Shown: positions 53,893 to 62,625, numbered from the stretch's first letter. The stretch is 64,000 nt of DNA from Hoylesella loescheii DSM 19665 = JCM 12249 = ATCC 15930 (GCF_000378085.1 NZ_KB899212.1:186001-250000), one strand, 5' to 3'. Translations and numbers: made by a program. Notes: generated by a model from the letters alone, not told the origin.

Positions 53893-55329
53893 ATGACACA
53901 GAACATATCCCAAACGCCAAACCCGAACGATGAACAAGCGTTTGGCTATCGTCAGGATAACGACACGTTTTTCAACACCATAACCATCAATATCGAAGAG
54001 CCGGGTACGCTAGAAGACCTCTTCCACGCCCTTAATCCCAAAGACATGACGGGCATTCGCGTGGTGGGACCCATCAATGCGGCCGATATTGCCTTCTTGG
54101 CAAAACTCTCTGCGGGCAACGAACTTGATAGTTTGCACAGCATTAACTTGCACGATGCCATCATCGAAAGGCTTCCCGACCACGCATTTGAGGGATTGGT
54201 GTTTCTCACTCACTTTTATTTCCCCACCCAACTGAAAGCCGTTGGCGACTTCGCCTTTGCCAATTGCAACGCCTTGCTTAACATCGAGCTACCCCAAAGC
54301 TTAGAAAGCATTGGCGAACAGGCCTTTGCCAATCTGCATTTACGTACGCTTAGCTTGCCGGCAGGTGTTCGTCATATCGGTGAAGGGGCATTGTCGGGCA
54401 TGAAGGAACTAACCGAACTGCACATCGGTGAGGGCAACGCGCGTTACGAAGAACGTGACGGGTTGCTCTTCGACAAAGAAAACAGCACTTTGCTGCAATG
54501 CTTCAACTTCCGCAAAGGTGAGGTAAACGTTCCCCAAGGCACGTTGGGCATTGGCGCATTGGCATTTAGTAAGGCGCAAGAGGTTACGCAAGTGAACATC
54601 CCTGCATCGGTAACGCGCATCGGGCACGATGCTTTCGCCTCCACATATAGCCTTGTTCGCATAGAAGTGGCAACCGACAACGCCCACTATGCTTCGTCGG
54701 CAGATGGCGTTCTCTTTAATAAAGACCTCACCAAACTTATCGCTTACCCTGCTTCGCGCAAGGGAAACAGCTACGAAGTGCCTGCAACGGTGAAGAAGTT
54801 AGCGCCGGGAGCTTTCCAAGAGGCAGGCGGACAAAACACGCATACTGGCTCGAAAGAGAAAAGTGAGCATCGTTTAAAGACCGTGGTATTACCCGAAGGA
54901 CTCGAAATCATTGGTCACGAGGCCTTCCTTTTCGCAGGCGTTCAGCACGTAAATATCCCTTCCACGGTGCGAGCTATTGGCTACAACAGCTTCTATTACA
55001 CAGATATTGAAGAGGCTGTGGTGCCCGAAGGCATTAGCCGACTTGAAGATGGCACCTTCTATGCTTGCTACTCGCTTCGCAAAGTGGTGTTGCCTGCCAG
55101 TCTTGAATATGTTGGTCAGGGTGTGTTCGACCTCTCCGACGGACTGAAAACCATCGAGATACACGCCGTTACACCGCCTAGATGCCACGCAGAGGCATTC
55201 GCGAAGATTGGCACGAACCCTAAACTAGATGTGCCAAATGGCGACAAGGCGGCCTATAACGCCGATGAAACGTGGGCCTCGCTCACCGATCATAAGGCCA
55301 AAAGTCAACGTAAAGCATTCGTGAAATAA
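53893..55329 (+). CDS. BspA-like leucine-rich repeat protein without signal peptide
   Basis: 478 residues. From about residue 85 onward LRR_5-type repeats of about 23 residues are visible: LTHFYFPTQLKAVGDFAFAN, LLNIELPQSLESIGEQAFAN, VTQVNIPASVTRIGHDAFAS and more, interrupted by one longer insert (about 300-335). The N-terminus is polar (MTQNISQTPNPNDEQAFGYR) and has no signal sequence, unlike the paralogue that follows. BspA-like proteins of oral Bacteroidales bind host matrix and other bacteria when exported. This copy is probably cytoplasmic or has lost its leader. A terminator separates it from the next gene. Confidence 0.88.
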   Translation: MTQNISQTPNPNDEQAFGYRQDNDTFFNTITINIEEPGTLEDLFHALNPKDMTGIRVVGPINAADIAFLAKLSAGNELDSLHSINLHDAIIERLPDHAFEGLVFLTHFYFPTQLKAVGDFAFANCNALLNIELPQSLESIGEQAFANLHLRTLSLPAGVRHIGEGALSGMKELTELHIGEGNARYEERDGLLFDKENSTLLQCFNFRKGEVNVPQGTLGIGALAFSKAQEVTQVNIPASVTRIGHDAFASTYSLVRIEVATDNAHYASSADGVLFNKDLTKLIAYPASRKGNSYEVPATVKKLAPGAFQEAGGQNTHTGSKEKSEHRLKTVVLPEGLEIIGHEAFLFAGVQHVNIPSTVRAIGYNSFYYTDIEEAVVPEGISRLEDGTFYACYSLRKVVLPASLEYVGQGVFDLSDGLKTIEIHAVTPPRCHAEAFAKIGTNPKLDVPNGDKAAYNADETWASLTDHKAKSQRKAFVK

Positions 55330-55338
55330 AGGCAAACA

Positions 55339-55380
55339 AGGGGCTTGAACGGCAATAGCAGATGTCGTCCAAGCCCCTTT
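55339..55380 (+). terminator. Terminator between the LRR genes
   Basis: AAGGGGCTTG (55339-55348) pairs with CAAGCCCCTT (55370-55379), with further pairing inside (ACGGC/GTCGT). Confidence 0.8.
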
Positions 55381-55434
55381 AGCTTACCTTATTATAGTCA
55401 TCGCATGATATATCACACCTAATATTTACACCTT

Positions 55435-57030
55435 ATGAGAAAAATTTTACTGCAATTGTTTTGCATTGCCTGCACGTTAAACGTGATGGCACAAAACGGA
55501 AAGAACAACGACAATGACCATTACCTTAACCAAACCACGCTGCAAGTAACCAAAGCGGGTACGTTGGAACAAGCGTTCGCCGACGCCAAGCCCGACAATT
55601 ACCAAGGATTATGCGTTGTTGGCCCCCTAAACGAAGCTGACATGCGCTTCCTAGCCAAGCTTGCAAAGCCTAGTGGAAAAGAAGATTTGCACAGTATTAA
55701 CCTACAAAAGGCACAGCTGGAACGTGTTCCTGCCCACTGGTTGCAGGGCCTTGCCTACGTAACCCACGTCTATCTGCCCACCACGCTTAAAGAAGTGGGT
55801 GCGTATGCCTTTGCTAACACCAACTCGCTTCGCAAAGCCGACCTGCCCGAAGGCTTGAAAAGCATTGGCGAATGCGCCTTTGTTGGCACGGGCATACAGC
55901 GTGTAAACCTGCCTGTATCGCTAGAAACGATTGGCGAAGGAGCTTTTGCCCACCTCAAAAGTCTTACCGAGGTGAGTGTGCCTGCAGCAAACGAGCACTT
56001 CGACATTGTAGATAGCATGCTGATTCGCAATGCCGACAACACGCTGTTGCAATGTTTTATGAAGGGCAAGGGCCAAGTGCAAGTGCCCGAAGTGGTTGAA
56101 CGCATTGGCCATTTGGCCTTTGGTGGCGCGAAAAACATCAGCTCGATCAACATCCCGAAGTCGGTAACCGCCATTGGCGAGGATGCTTTTGCCTCTACCT
56201 ACGCCCTCGAAGCCATCAGCGTTGCCGAGGGAAATGCACACTTTGCGTCGACAAATGGTGTGTTGTTTAATAAAGATGCCACCCTGCTTATCTGTTACCC
56301 CACGTCTAAGCGGGGCAACTCTTATGCCGTTCCGGCTACTGTTAAGGAGTTGGCAACAGGTGCTTTCCAAGAGTGTGGCGGAGGAAACGCCTATAAGCAT
56401 ATCAAGGACAAGGCCGAAAAGAAAAAGGCCAAGCTAAACCAAGTGACCCTTCCCGAAGGACTAACAAAGATTGGAAAGTGGGCGTTTACTTTCTCTGGCT
56501 GCCAAGTTAACATCCCTTCTACGGTACGCGAGATTGGCGATAGCTGCTTCTTTTACAGCGAAATAGAGGAGATGACAATCCCCGAAGGCGTTAAGCGCAT
56601 TGGCGACGGCATGTTCGCAGCCTGTTACTCGCTCGCAACCATCACTCTTCCCTCTACCATCGAATATGTTGGTGCAAAGATTATGGCATTTAATTACGTA
56701 GAAACGACACTCAATGTATATGCCGTCAATCCACCCACCTGTCACCGAGATGCCTTCGCCGACTTTGCCAGTTCTATCAACCTGCACGTGGTGAAAGGAA
56801 AGAAACAAGCTTACGAGAAGTCGAACGACTGGAAGGGATCGGTTTTCAACGACATTGAAGACGACCTCAAGGCAATTGTTACAGGTGTTAGCGCGACTGC
56901 TCCAAGTAGTGTCGAAGCCGTTGAAACGGCTCGCTACAATCTGCAAGGCGTGCGTATATACGCTCCGCAACGTGGAGTAAACATCGTGAAGATGAGCGAT
57001 GGAACGCAAAAGAAAGTGTTGGTGAAGTGA
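55435..57030 (+). CDS. Exported BspA-like leucine-rich repeat protein
   Basis: 531 residues with a signal peptide (MRKILLQLFCIACTLNVMAQ). LRR_5 repeats run from about residue 100 to 440 (VTHVYLPTTLKEVGAYAFAN, ISSINIPKSVTAIGEDAFAS, MTIPEGVKRIGDGMFAACYS). It aligns with the preceding gene from residue about 30 on. The last 30 residues (RYNLQGVRIYAPQRGVNIVK, ending KKVLVK) resemble the short C-terminal module of many secreted Prevotella proteins and may be a type IX sorting signal, which would fit with porT in this window. It is likely a surface adhesin (inference). Confidence 0.9.
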   Translation: MRKILLQLFCIACTLNVMAQNGKNNDNDHYLNQTTLQVTKAGTLEQAFADAKPDNYQGLCVVGPLNEADMRFLAKLAKPSGKEDLHSINLQKAQLERVPAHWLQGLAYVTHVYLPTTLKEVGAYAFANTNSLRKADLPEGLKSIGECAFVGTGIQRVNLPVSLETIGEGAFAHLKSLTEVSVPAANEHFDIVDSMLIRNADNTLLQCFMKGKGQVQVPEVVERIGHLAFGGAKNISSINIPKSVTAIGEDAFASTYALEAISVAEGNAHFASTNGVLFNKDATLLICYPTSKRGNSYAVPATVKELATGAFQECGGGNAYKHIKDKAEKKKAKLNQVTLPEGLTKIGKWAFTFSGCQVNIPSTVREIGDSCFFYSEIEEMTIPEGVKRIGDGMFAACYSLATITLPSTIEYVGAKIMAFNYVETTLNVYAVNPPTCHRDAFADFASSINLHVVKGKKQAYEKSNDWKGSVFNDIEDDLKAIVTGVSATAPSSVEAVETARYNLQGVRIYAPQRGVNIVKMSDGTQKKVLVK

Positions 57031-57076
57031 TACGGCAAGTAAATGCACTAGCATTTTGATAAAATAACAAGTGGAA

Positions 57077-57112
57077 CGAGTAGGCAAGTTGACGGGTTAA
57101 CTTGCCTACTCG
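57077..57112. terminator. Perfect 14-bp hairpin after the second LRR gene
   Basis: CGAGTAGGCAAGTT (57077-57090) and AACTTGCCTACTCG (57099-57112) are exact complements around an 8-base loop. The sequence also follows the 8-bp word pattern. There is no strong T run. Confidence 0.65.
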
Positions 57113-57128
57113 TTAGCTTATAGCCTTA

Positions 57129-57190
57129 TTAGCGGCAAGGCGCTTCATCTTCCTCTCCCTTTGGAGCAAAACTAGGGGGTGAGGCTTTTT
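57129..57190. repeat. GCCTCACCCC-type intergenic repeat, reverse orientation
   Basis: Read on the minus strand it gives AAAGCCTCACCCCC, then CTCCAAAGGGAGAGG, then GCGCCTTGCC, similar in layout to the copy at 18857-18913. Confidence 0.45.
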
Positions 57191-57257
57191 TAAATCCCTT
57201 TCCTTTGTTTGTAATAAAAAATGTGTAACTTTGCACCAAAACATCACACATGTCATT

Positions 57258-57590
57258 ATGGAAAAAGACGTAAACATGCTGCTTGCCACATACGGCAAGT
57301 ATTTCCCTGAGAGTAGCCTAATGCAAATACGCGAGATATTTGAAAACATGGACGAGAAACAAATCGGCATGTTGGTATGCTTGCAATTTAAAGATCCCAT
57401 CACAGTACTTATTATTTCGCTGTTTGGAGGCGTTCTGGGTATAGACAGGTTTTATCTTGGCCATCCGGTTTTGGGTGTCATAAAGCTGCTTACTTGCGGT
57501 GGATTCTACATTTGGGCAATCATCGACCTCTTCCTCGTTATGGATTCGGCGCGCCAAGAAAACTTGCAAAAGCTGATGCGCATAGTCTAA
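57258..57590 (+). CDS. TM2 domain protein
   Basis: 110 residues from MEKDVNMLLATYGKYFPESS. An earlier in-frame start is excluded by the promoter (TTTG 57204-57207, 18 bases, TAACTTTG 57226-57233). The N-terminal part is helical and cytoplasmic. Residues about 50-105 hold the TM2 domain: two membrane helices joined by the short GIDRFYLGHPVLGVIKLLTC loop with the conserved D-R-F-Y-L-G. The function of TM2 proteins in bacteria is unknown. The DUF2752 gene begins immediately after the stop codon. Confidence 0.88.
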   Translation: MEKDVNMLLATYGKYFPESSLMQIREIFENMDEKQIGMLVCLQFKDPITVLIISLFGGVLGIDRFYLGHPVLGVIKLLTCGGFYIWAIIDLFLVMDSARQENLQKLMRIV

Positions 57591-57591
57591 G

Positions 57592-57993
57592 TTGACGGTA
57601 AAGAAAGAAATTAAACTTGTCACCTTATTATATATAATAGGTGTGGCTTGGCTGTTGCTGAACGTGATTTGGCGGATAAATGTTGTTATCTGTCCATTGC
57701 GTTCGGCAACAGGTTTACCTTGTCCTGCCTGCGGAACCACACGTGGGCTGAAGCATCTTCTGCATGGTGAGCTATGGCAAGCTGTGGCGTCAAACCCCAA
57801 TGTGTTGCTGGTCGCGCCCGCAGCATTGGCTTTCACCCTTGCGCTCGTGGCAGGTTGGTGGTTTAGAAAGCCCTTTACACAGCGCCTTTATGTACGAACG
57901 CAGGCCACATTGAGTCGTAAACGCGTGTTCGCAACGTTTGTGGCGTGGGAACTATGCGTGTGGGCTTACCTCCTTTTTAGGCATTTCCATTAA
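57592..57993 (+). CDS. DUF2752 membrane protein
   Basis: 133 residues. The DUF2752 signature CPLRSATGLPCPACGTTRGL with its three Cys residues follows the first membrane segment; two further hydrophobic segments follow. The only plausible start is a TTG one base after the TM2 gene's stop codon, implying coupled translation. TM2 and DUF2752 genes are often paired in Bacteroidota. The role is unknown. Confidence 0.85.
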   Translation: MTVKKEIKLVTLLYIIGVAWLLLNVIWRINVVICPLRSATGLPCPACGTTRGLKHLLHGELWQAVASNPNVLLVAPAALAFTLALVAGWWFRKPFTQRLYVRTQATLSRKRVFATFVAWELCVWAYLLFRHFH

Positions 57994-58113
57994 ACTACGA
58001 AAAACACATACGGCGGACGTTTTCCAGTTGAAAGAATTAACACCGTGCACCCATTATTAGGCGTTTGCCATTATTTTTTACTATCTTTGCAAGGCAATTA
58101 AACCCACAAAGAG

Positions 58114-59295
58114 ATGAAAGAACTTGCCTTGAAGTATGGTTGCAACCCCAACCAAAAACCTTCGCGCATCTTTATGACTGATGGCGAACTACCCATTAAG
58201 GTGTTAAGCGGTCGCCCAGGATACATCAACTTCCTTGATGCACTTAACAGTTGGCAGTTGGTTAAGGAACTGAAAGCCGCCATCGGACTGCCCGCTGCGG
58301 CTAGTTTCAAACATGTGTCGCCTGCTGGAGCCGCTGTTGGCCTGCCACTTACCGACACCCTGAAACGCATTTACTTTGTAAACGATACCCCGATGCCACT
58401 CTCGCCCTTGGCTTGTGCCTACGCAAGGGCGCGTGGAGCCGACCGCATGAGCAGCTTTGGCGACTTTATCGCACTGAGCGACACATGCGATGAGGCAACG
58501 GCCTTACTCATCAAGCCCGAAGTTTCGGATGGTGTTATCGCCCCAGACTATACCCCCGAGGCGCTGGCCATATTGAAAGAGAAACGCAAGGGCACGTACA
58601 ACGTGTTGCAAATAAACCCTGCTTACACGCCCGAACCATTGGAAAGGAAGCAGGTTTTTGGTATAACCTTCGAACAGGGGCGCAACGACATACGCCTAGA
58701 CGACCCAAAACTGTTTGAGAATATTCCCACACAGAACAAGCATTTCACACCCGAAGCCCTTCGCGACCTCATCATCGCACTTATCACTCTTAAATATACG
58801 CAGAGCAATTCGGTATGTTATGTTAAAGACGGGCAGGCCATCGGCATCGGCGCAGGGCAACAGAGCCGTATTCATTGCACGCGTTTGGCAGGTAACAAGG
58901 CTGACATTTGGTGGCTGCGCCAACATCCCAAGGTGATGAGTTTACCCTTTGTAGACAATATCAAACGTGCCGATCGCGACAACACCATCGACCTTTACAT
59001 TGGCGACGAGAGCGAAGACGTATTGGCAGAAGGCACTTGGCAGCAGTTTTTCAAGACCAAGCCCGAGCCTCTTACGCTAACGGAGAAGCGCCAATGGATA
59101 GCCCAAAACCACGGTGTTTCTTTGGGTAGCGATGCCTTCTTCCCTTTCGGCGACAACATCGAACGTGCCTATAAAAGCGGTGTCGACTTCATTGCGCAGG
59201 CTGGTGGCTCGGTTCGCGACGACCATGTTATCGCCACTTGCGACAAATACAACATCGCCATGGCCTTTACAGGCGTAAGGCTTTTCCACCATTAA
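58114..59295 (+). CDS. Stand-alone AICAR transformylase (PurH C-terminal domain homologue)
   Basis: 393 residues. ELALKYGCNPNQKPSRI at the start, the catalytic-site stretch SFKHVSPAGAAVGLPL, and IGAGQQSRIHCTRLAG near residue 250 are AICAR formyltransferase signatures; the late DAFFPFGDNIERAYKSGV and DDHVIATCDKYNIAMAFTG also fit. The N-terminal IMP cyclohydrolase (MGS-like) domain of bifunctional PurH is absent and does not lie upstream. The enzyme would formylate AICAR in purine synthesis, with IMP cyclisation supplied elsewhere or by a separate bifunctional PurH. A -7 element TATCTTTG lies at 58082-58089. Confidence 0.92.
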   Translation: MKELALKYGCNPNQKPSRIFMTDGELPIKVLSGRPGYINFLDALNSWQLVKELKAAIGLPAAASFKHVSPAGAAVGLPLTDTLKRIYFVNDTPMPLSPLACAYARARGADRMSSFGDFIALSDTCDEATALLIKPEVSDGVIAPDYTPEALAILKEKRKGTYNVLQINPAYTPEPLERKQVFGITFEQGRNDIRLDDPKLFENIPTQNKHFTPEALRDLIIALITLKYTQSNSVCYVKDGQAIGIGAGQQSRIHCTRLAGNKADIWWLRQHPKVMSLPFVDNIKRADRDNTIDLYIGDESEDVLAEGTWQQFFKTKPEPLTLTEKRQWIAQNHGVSLGSDAFFPFGDNIERAYKSGVDFIAQAGGSVRDDHVIATCDKYNIAMAFTGVRLFHH

Positions 59296-59314
59296 CCCCC
59301 TAAATACTTTGCAC

Positions 59315-59509
59315 ATGGACATCGACGAGATAATTGCTGGTGGCGGAATGACCTTCCGCAAATCTTCTTCTGGCGGCGATAAGAAAGACGATAAGGTGAA
59401 AACCAAGGCCAAAAAGAAGAAGTATATCACAGGGGCGCATGGCAGCGGATCGGCTAAGCAAAAGGCTAAATACCGCGAACGGCGCGCCAATAGGCATAAG
59501 AAACGATAG
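59315..59509 (+). CDS. Small basic protein, unknown
   Basis: 64 residues from MDIDEIIAGGGMTFRKSSSG, starting 19 bases after the AICAR transformylase gene. The second half is rich in Lys, Arg, Ala and Gly (KKKYITGAHGSGSAKQKAKY), like small RNA- or ribosome-binding proteins. It is probably co-transcribed with the preceding gene. I know no family for it. Confidence 0.6.
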   Translation: MDIDEIIAGGGMTFRKSSSGGDKKDDKVKTKAKKKKYITGAHGSGSAKQKAKYRERRANRHKKR

Positions 59510-60231
59510 CGACTGGAATGCCAAACGATTGCCGTTTGCGCTTACTCGCCCTTACTGAACAGTAAGCCACAGGAGCAAAGAGGGTGCTGCAAAAGCGTGG
59601 ATAACGTTTAAGCGGTGAAGGATGAAGAGATTAGGCGGTAGAGAATACAAGCCTACAATATTTAGAACACGCCTTCATGCAACATCATTATTTATTGTTT
59701 TTACGTGGGTAACTTTGCTATGGAAGTGCCATAGCAAAGTCCTGATAGCGTGCTTTTTAGTGTTTTAGTTTGTTACATCTTATGTGTAACGCGATTCCAG
59801 ATGATCTGGAACGAGGTTCCATCTTATCTGGAACAAGGTTCCAGCTTATATGGAACACGAGTACATCTTAGCTGGACTTTTTTGTTTGATCAATTGATGA
59901 TAGATAGGAGCTTTTTGAATGTGTTTGGAAAGCGATGTAAATGTGTGGGCATAATTTTGCCAAATCATGATGGTTTGTCTTTATTGCATCCGCTTGCAAT
60001 GGGAAACAACCGTGTTAGGGCATGATGCCCTAGTTGGATGATTATTGGATGAGGACTGGATATGGCGAGAAAAATAATAGCGTTTAGTGGTTTGTGCATC
60101 GTGGTAGAGTTGTGGTTGGTGCTGTTGATATAACGAATTTGTCGATAGGGGGGTGTGATTGGAATATGTAAAGCTATGTTATGGTGGTGTAGTGTTCGGC
60201 AAGGTGGTAGGGTAAATTATCGACTGTAAGC
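59510..60231. other. Gene-poor interval upstream of the LptF/G permease gene
   Basis: It contains a perfect 12-bp hairpin (ACTTTGCTATGG 59712-59723 with CCATAGCAAAGT 59729-59740) and a 22-bp array (59772-59881). I see no gene; a 91-codon frame over the array is an artefact of the repeat. Confidence 0.6.
59772..59881. repeat. 22-bp palindromic array, copy 4 (five units)
   Basis: Units start at 59772, 59794, 59816, 59838 and 59860. The central three fit (G/A)TTCCA-N7-TGGAAC-N3. The first outer unit is itself a palindrome of the variant form GTTACA..TGTAAC; the last is degenerate. Confidence 0.92.
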
Positions 60232-60263
60232 TTGCCGTTTCTTATATTTTTGTGGTAATTTTG
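60232..60263 (+). promoter_or_regulatory. Promoter of the LptF/G permease gene
   Basis: TTG (60232-60234), 21 bases, TAATTTTG (60256-60263). Confidence 0.7.
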
Positions 60264-60354
60264 CAGAAATTAGGCTGCACTCGGCAAACTGAAAGCCAGC
60301 TTTCTTTGCACTCGTTTGCACTAATTTTGCAGAAATTAGGCTGCACTCGGCAAA
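60256..60354 (+). repeat. 33-bp direct repeat duplicating a -7 element
   Basis: The 33 bases at 60256-60288 recur exactly at 60322-60354, 66 bases on. Each copy begins with TAATTTTG, but only the first has a correctly spaced TTG upstream. Confidence 0.85.
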
Positions 60355-60387
60355 TCGGAAGTCCCGAATGGGCTTAACAACAAAGAC

Positions 60388-62280
60388 ATGTTGAGAATAA
60401 AGAAACTAGACATATTTATCTGCAAGCAGTTCGGGATGTTGTTTCTCGGAACGTTCTTCATCTGCCTTTTTGTGCTGATGATGCAGTTCCTGTGGCGCTA
60501 TGTAGACGAACTGGTGGGCAAGGGACTGACGATGGAGGTGCTGGCGCAGTTCTTTTGGTGGATGGCATTGATGATGGTGCCACAGGCTTTGCCGTTGGCC
60601 ATACTGCTGTCGTCGCTCATCACCTTCGGAAACCTTAGCGAAAGTTCCGAGTTAACGGCCATCAAGTCGGCCGGCATCTCGCTAACGCGCACGTTTAGCT
60701 CGCTGGTTGTGGTATGTAGTCTTATCAGCGTCACGTCGTTCGTGTTTCAAAACAACATCGGACCCTATTCTACCATCAAGCTCTCTCAGTTGCTTATCTC
60801 GATGAAACAGAAGAGTCCGGAGCTTGGAATACCCGAAGGCGTGTTCTACGATGGCATTCCCAACAGCAACATCTACGTGCAGAAGAAAGACAATCAGACA
60901 GGAAAGTTCTACGGAATAATGATTTATCGCATGAGCAACAGCTATGAAGACTCGGAGATAATCTTGGCCGACTCGGGCATGTTGCAGACAACGGCCGAGA
61001 GAAAACACCTGTTGCTGACGCTGTGGAACGGTGAATGGTTCTCTAATCAGTCGCAAGAAGTGGGCAAAAATGCCGCTGCACCGTTCCGTAGGGAAACTTT
61101 TTTGGAGAAGAAAACATTGATAGACTTTAACGGCGATTTTAATATGACTGATGCCGAACTTTTCTCGGGCGATGCCAGGGGTAAAGGTTTGGCAAAGCTA
61201 TACCACGACCTCGACTCGCTGCAACATAACAACGACAGTATCGGGCGAGTGTTTTACAACGAGGTGCAAGCTAGCTATTACAACGCTTCGAACATGACCA
61301 AAGCCGACTCATCGGCTGCTATGGCGGAAGCGAAAACGAAAGCGTTTAACGTGGATAGTGCCTTTGCCCGACTGAATGGAGATGGGAAACGGGGCGTATT
61401 GAGCATGGCACGTTCGCAAGTACAGGCTGTGAGTGCCGACATGGAGTTTAAAGCGATGGTGACGGAAGATGCAAACCGCATGATAAGGCAGCATAAGATA
61501 GAGATGTACAAGAAGTTCTTGGTGTCGTTGTCGTGCCTAATATTCTTCTTTATCGGTGCTCCGCTGGGTACCATCATTCGCAAAGGTGGACTGGGTATAC
61601 CGGTTATCGTGTCGGTGTTGGTGTTCATCGTGTATTATATTCTCGACAACACAGGCTACCAGATGGCACGGCGTGGTATCTGGGACGTGTGGTTTGGCGA
61701 GCTGTTGGCAACGATGGTGCTTACCCCGTTGGCGGTGTTCGTTACCTATAAGGCTAACAAAGACTCGGCCGTGTTTAACTTCGATGCCTACCGAGGTGTG
61801 CTGATGAGTCTTCTGGGTATGCGAATGGAACGCCATATTGTGGCGAAAGAGGTGATAATAAACGAACCCGACTATCATCACGATGCAGAATTGCTGCGCG
61901 AAGTTACGGCTAGGGCGCAGGCATACGCCGAGGCACATAGGCTGAAATCGGCTCCTAATGTGCGGCGTGTATTCTTTGAATACCAGGCGGACAATGAAAT
62001 GGAGGAGATTAATCGTCTGTTGGACGAGGCCATAGACGACTTGGGCAACTCGCGAGACAAAGTGATATTGAACTTGCTGAACAGGTATCCCATCATGTCG
62101 GTGAAGGCGCATACGCGTCCATTCAATCGTCAATGGCTCAACACCGTGGCGGCCATATTGGTGCCAGTTGGGTTGGTTCTGTATTTAAGAATGTGGCGAT
62201 TTAGGTCGCGCTTGTTAAACGACTTGCGCGTGGTGGTGCAAAACAACAACCAGATTATCGCGCAGATAGAAGAGTTGTAG
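60388..62280 (+). CDS. LptF/LptG family permease
   Basis: 630 residues, longer than the 360 or so of enterobacterial LptF or LptG. The N-terminal MLRIKKLDIFICKQFGMLFL and the first three membrane segments (FLGTFFICLFVLMMQFLWRY, then PQALPLAILLSSLITFGNLSESSELTAIKSAG) are typical. The periplasmic beta-jellyroll region is long (about 120-380), followed by three more helices from FFIGAPLGTIIRKGGLG and a cytoplasmic extension. The last helix is near residue 590. It moves lipopolysaccharide from the inner membrane toward the outer membrane with LptB and LptC. The gene starts 33 bases after the duplicated -7 element. Confidence 0.9.
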   Translation: MLRIKKLDIFICKQFGMLFLGTFFICLFVLMMQFLWRYVDELVGKGLTMEVLAQFFWWMALMMVPQALPLAILLSSLITFGNLSESSELTAIKSAGISLTRTFSSLVVVCSLISVTSFVFQNNIGPYSTIKLSQLLISMKQKSPELGIPEGVFYDGIPNSNIYVQKKDNQTGKFYGIMIYRMSNSYEDSEIILADSGMLQTTAERKHLLLTLWNGEWFSNQSQEVGKNAAAPFRRETFLEKKTLIDFNGDFNMTDAELFSGDARGKGLAKLYHDLDSLQHNNDSIGRVFYNEVQASYYNASNMTKADSSAAMAEAKTKAFNVDSAFARLNGDGKRGVLSMARSQVQAVSADMEFKAMVTEDANRMIRQHKIEMYKKFLVSLSCLIFFFIGAPLGTIIRKGGLGIPVIVSVLVFIVYYILDNTGYQMARRGIWDVWFGELLATMVLTPLAVFVTYKANKDSAVFNFDAYRGVLMSLLGMRMERHIVAKEVIINEPDYHHDAELLREVTARAQAYAEAHRLKSAPNVRRVFFEYQADNEMEEINRLLDEAIDDLGNSRDKVILNLLNRYPIMSVKAHTRPFNRQWLNTVAAILVPVGLVLYLRMWRFRSRLLNDLRVVVQNNNQIIAQIEEL

Positions 62281-62595
62281 CAGGGTAGTAAGTAGTGAGG
62301 TGATAAGTAGTAAGTAGTGAGGTGATAAGTAGTAAGTAGTAAGTGATTGATAAATAAGACGTAAAGAGGTTATGGAGTAAAGGTGTTAAGACAAATGCTT
62401 TTGAACAGGGAACTAAGCAATCGTGTTAATTTGAATACTCATAAGTTCGTTAGCTTGTTTGCTTGTCAGTTCGTTAACTTGTAAATTTGTACACTCGTAA
62501 GCTTGTCAATTTGTTTACTTTGCCCCTAAAGCCCGAGACAGCAAGGCATATTACTCCCTTCGCCCTTTAAGTAAGGGCTGGGGTGAGGCTTTATA
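62281..62595. repeat. Intergenic repeat tracts upstream of ribBA
   Basis: 62290-62345 carries AAGTAGTGAGGTGATAAG-type repeats with a 22-base period. 62424-62519 is an uninterrupted run of twelve 8-base words (TGTTAATT, TGAATACT, CATAAGTT, CGTTAGCT and so on), all ending in T with a pyrimidine before it. 62530-62592 is a reverse GCCTCACCCC-type repeat. No FMN riboswitch is evident. Confidence 0.75.
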
Positions 62596-62625
62596 ATAAT
62601 GTATACAATAAAAATATAAACAAAC

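Noticed and set aside
57994..58113. Lost N-terminal IMP cyclohydrolase part of PurH
   Set aside because: The gap is only 120 bases and contains a -7 element; there is no trace of an MGS-like domain, so the gene is a genuine stand-alone form.
59750..60025. 91-codon frame across the 22-bp array
   Set aside because: The open frame is a by-product of the repeat; no supporting signals.
62281..62625. FMN riboswitch before ribBA
   Set aside because: The conserved RFN element blocks are absent; the stretch is made of repeats.
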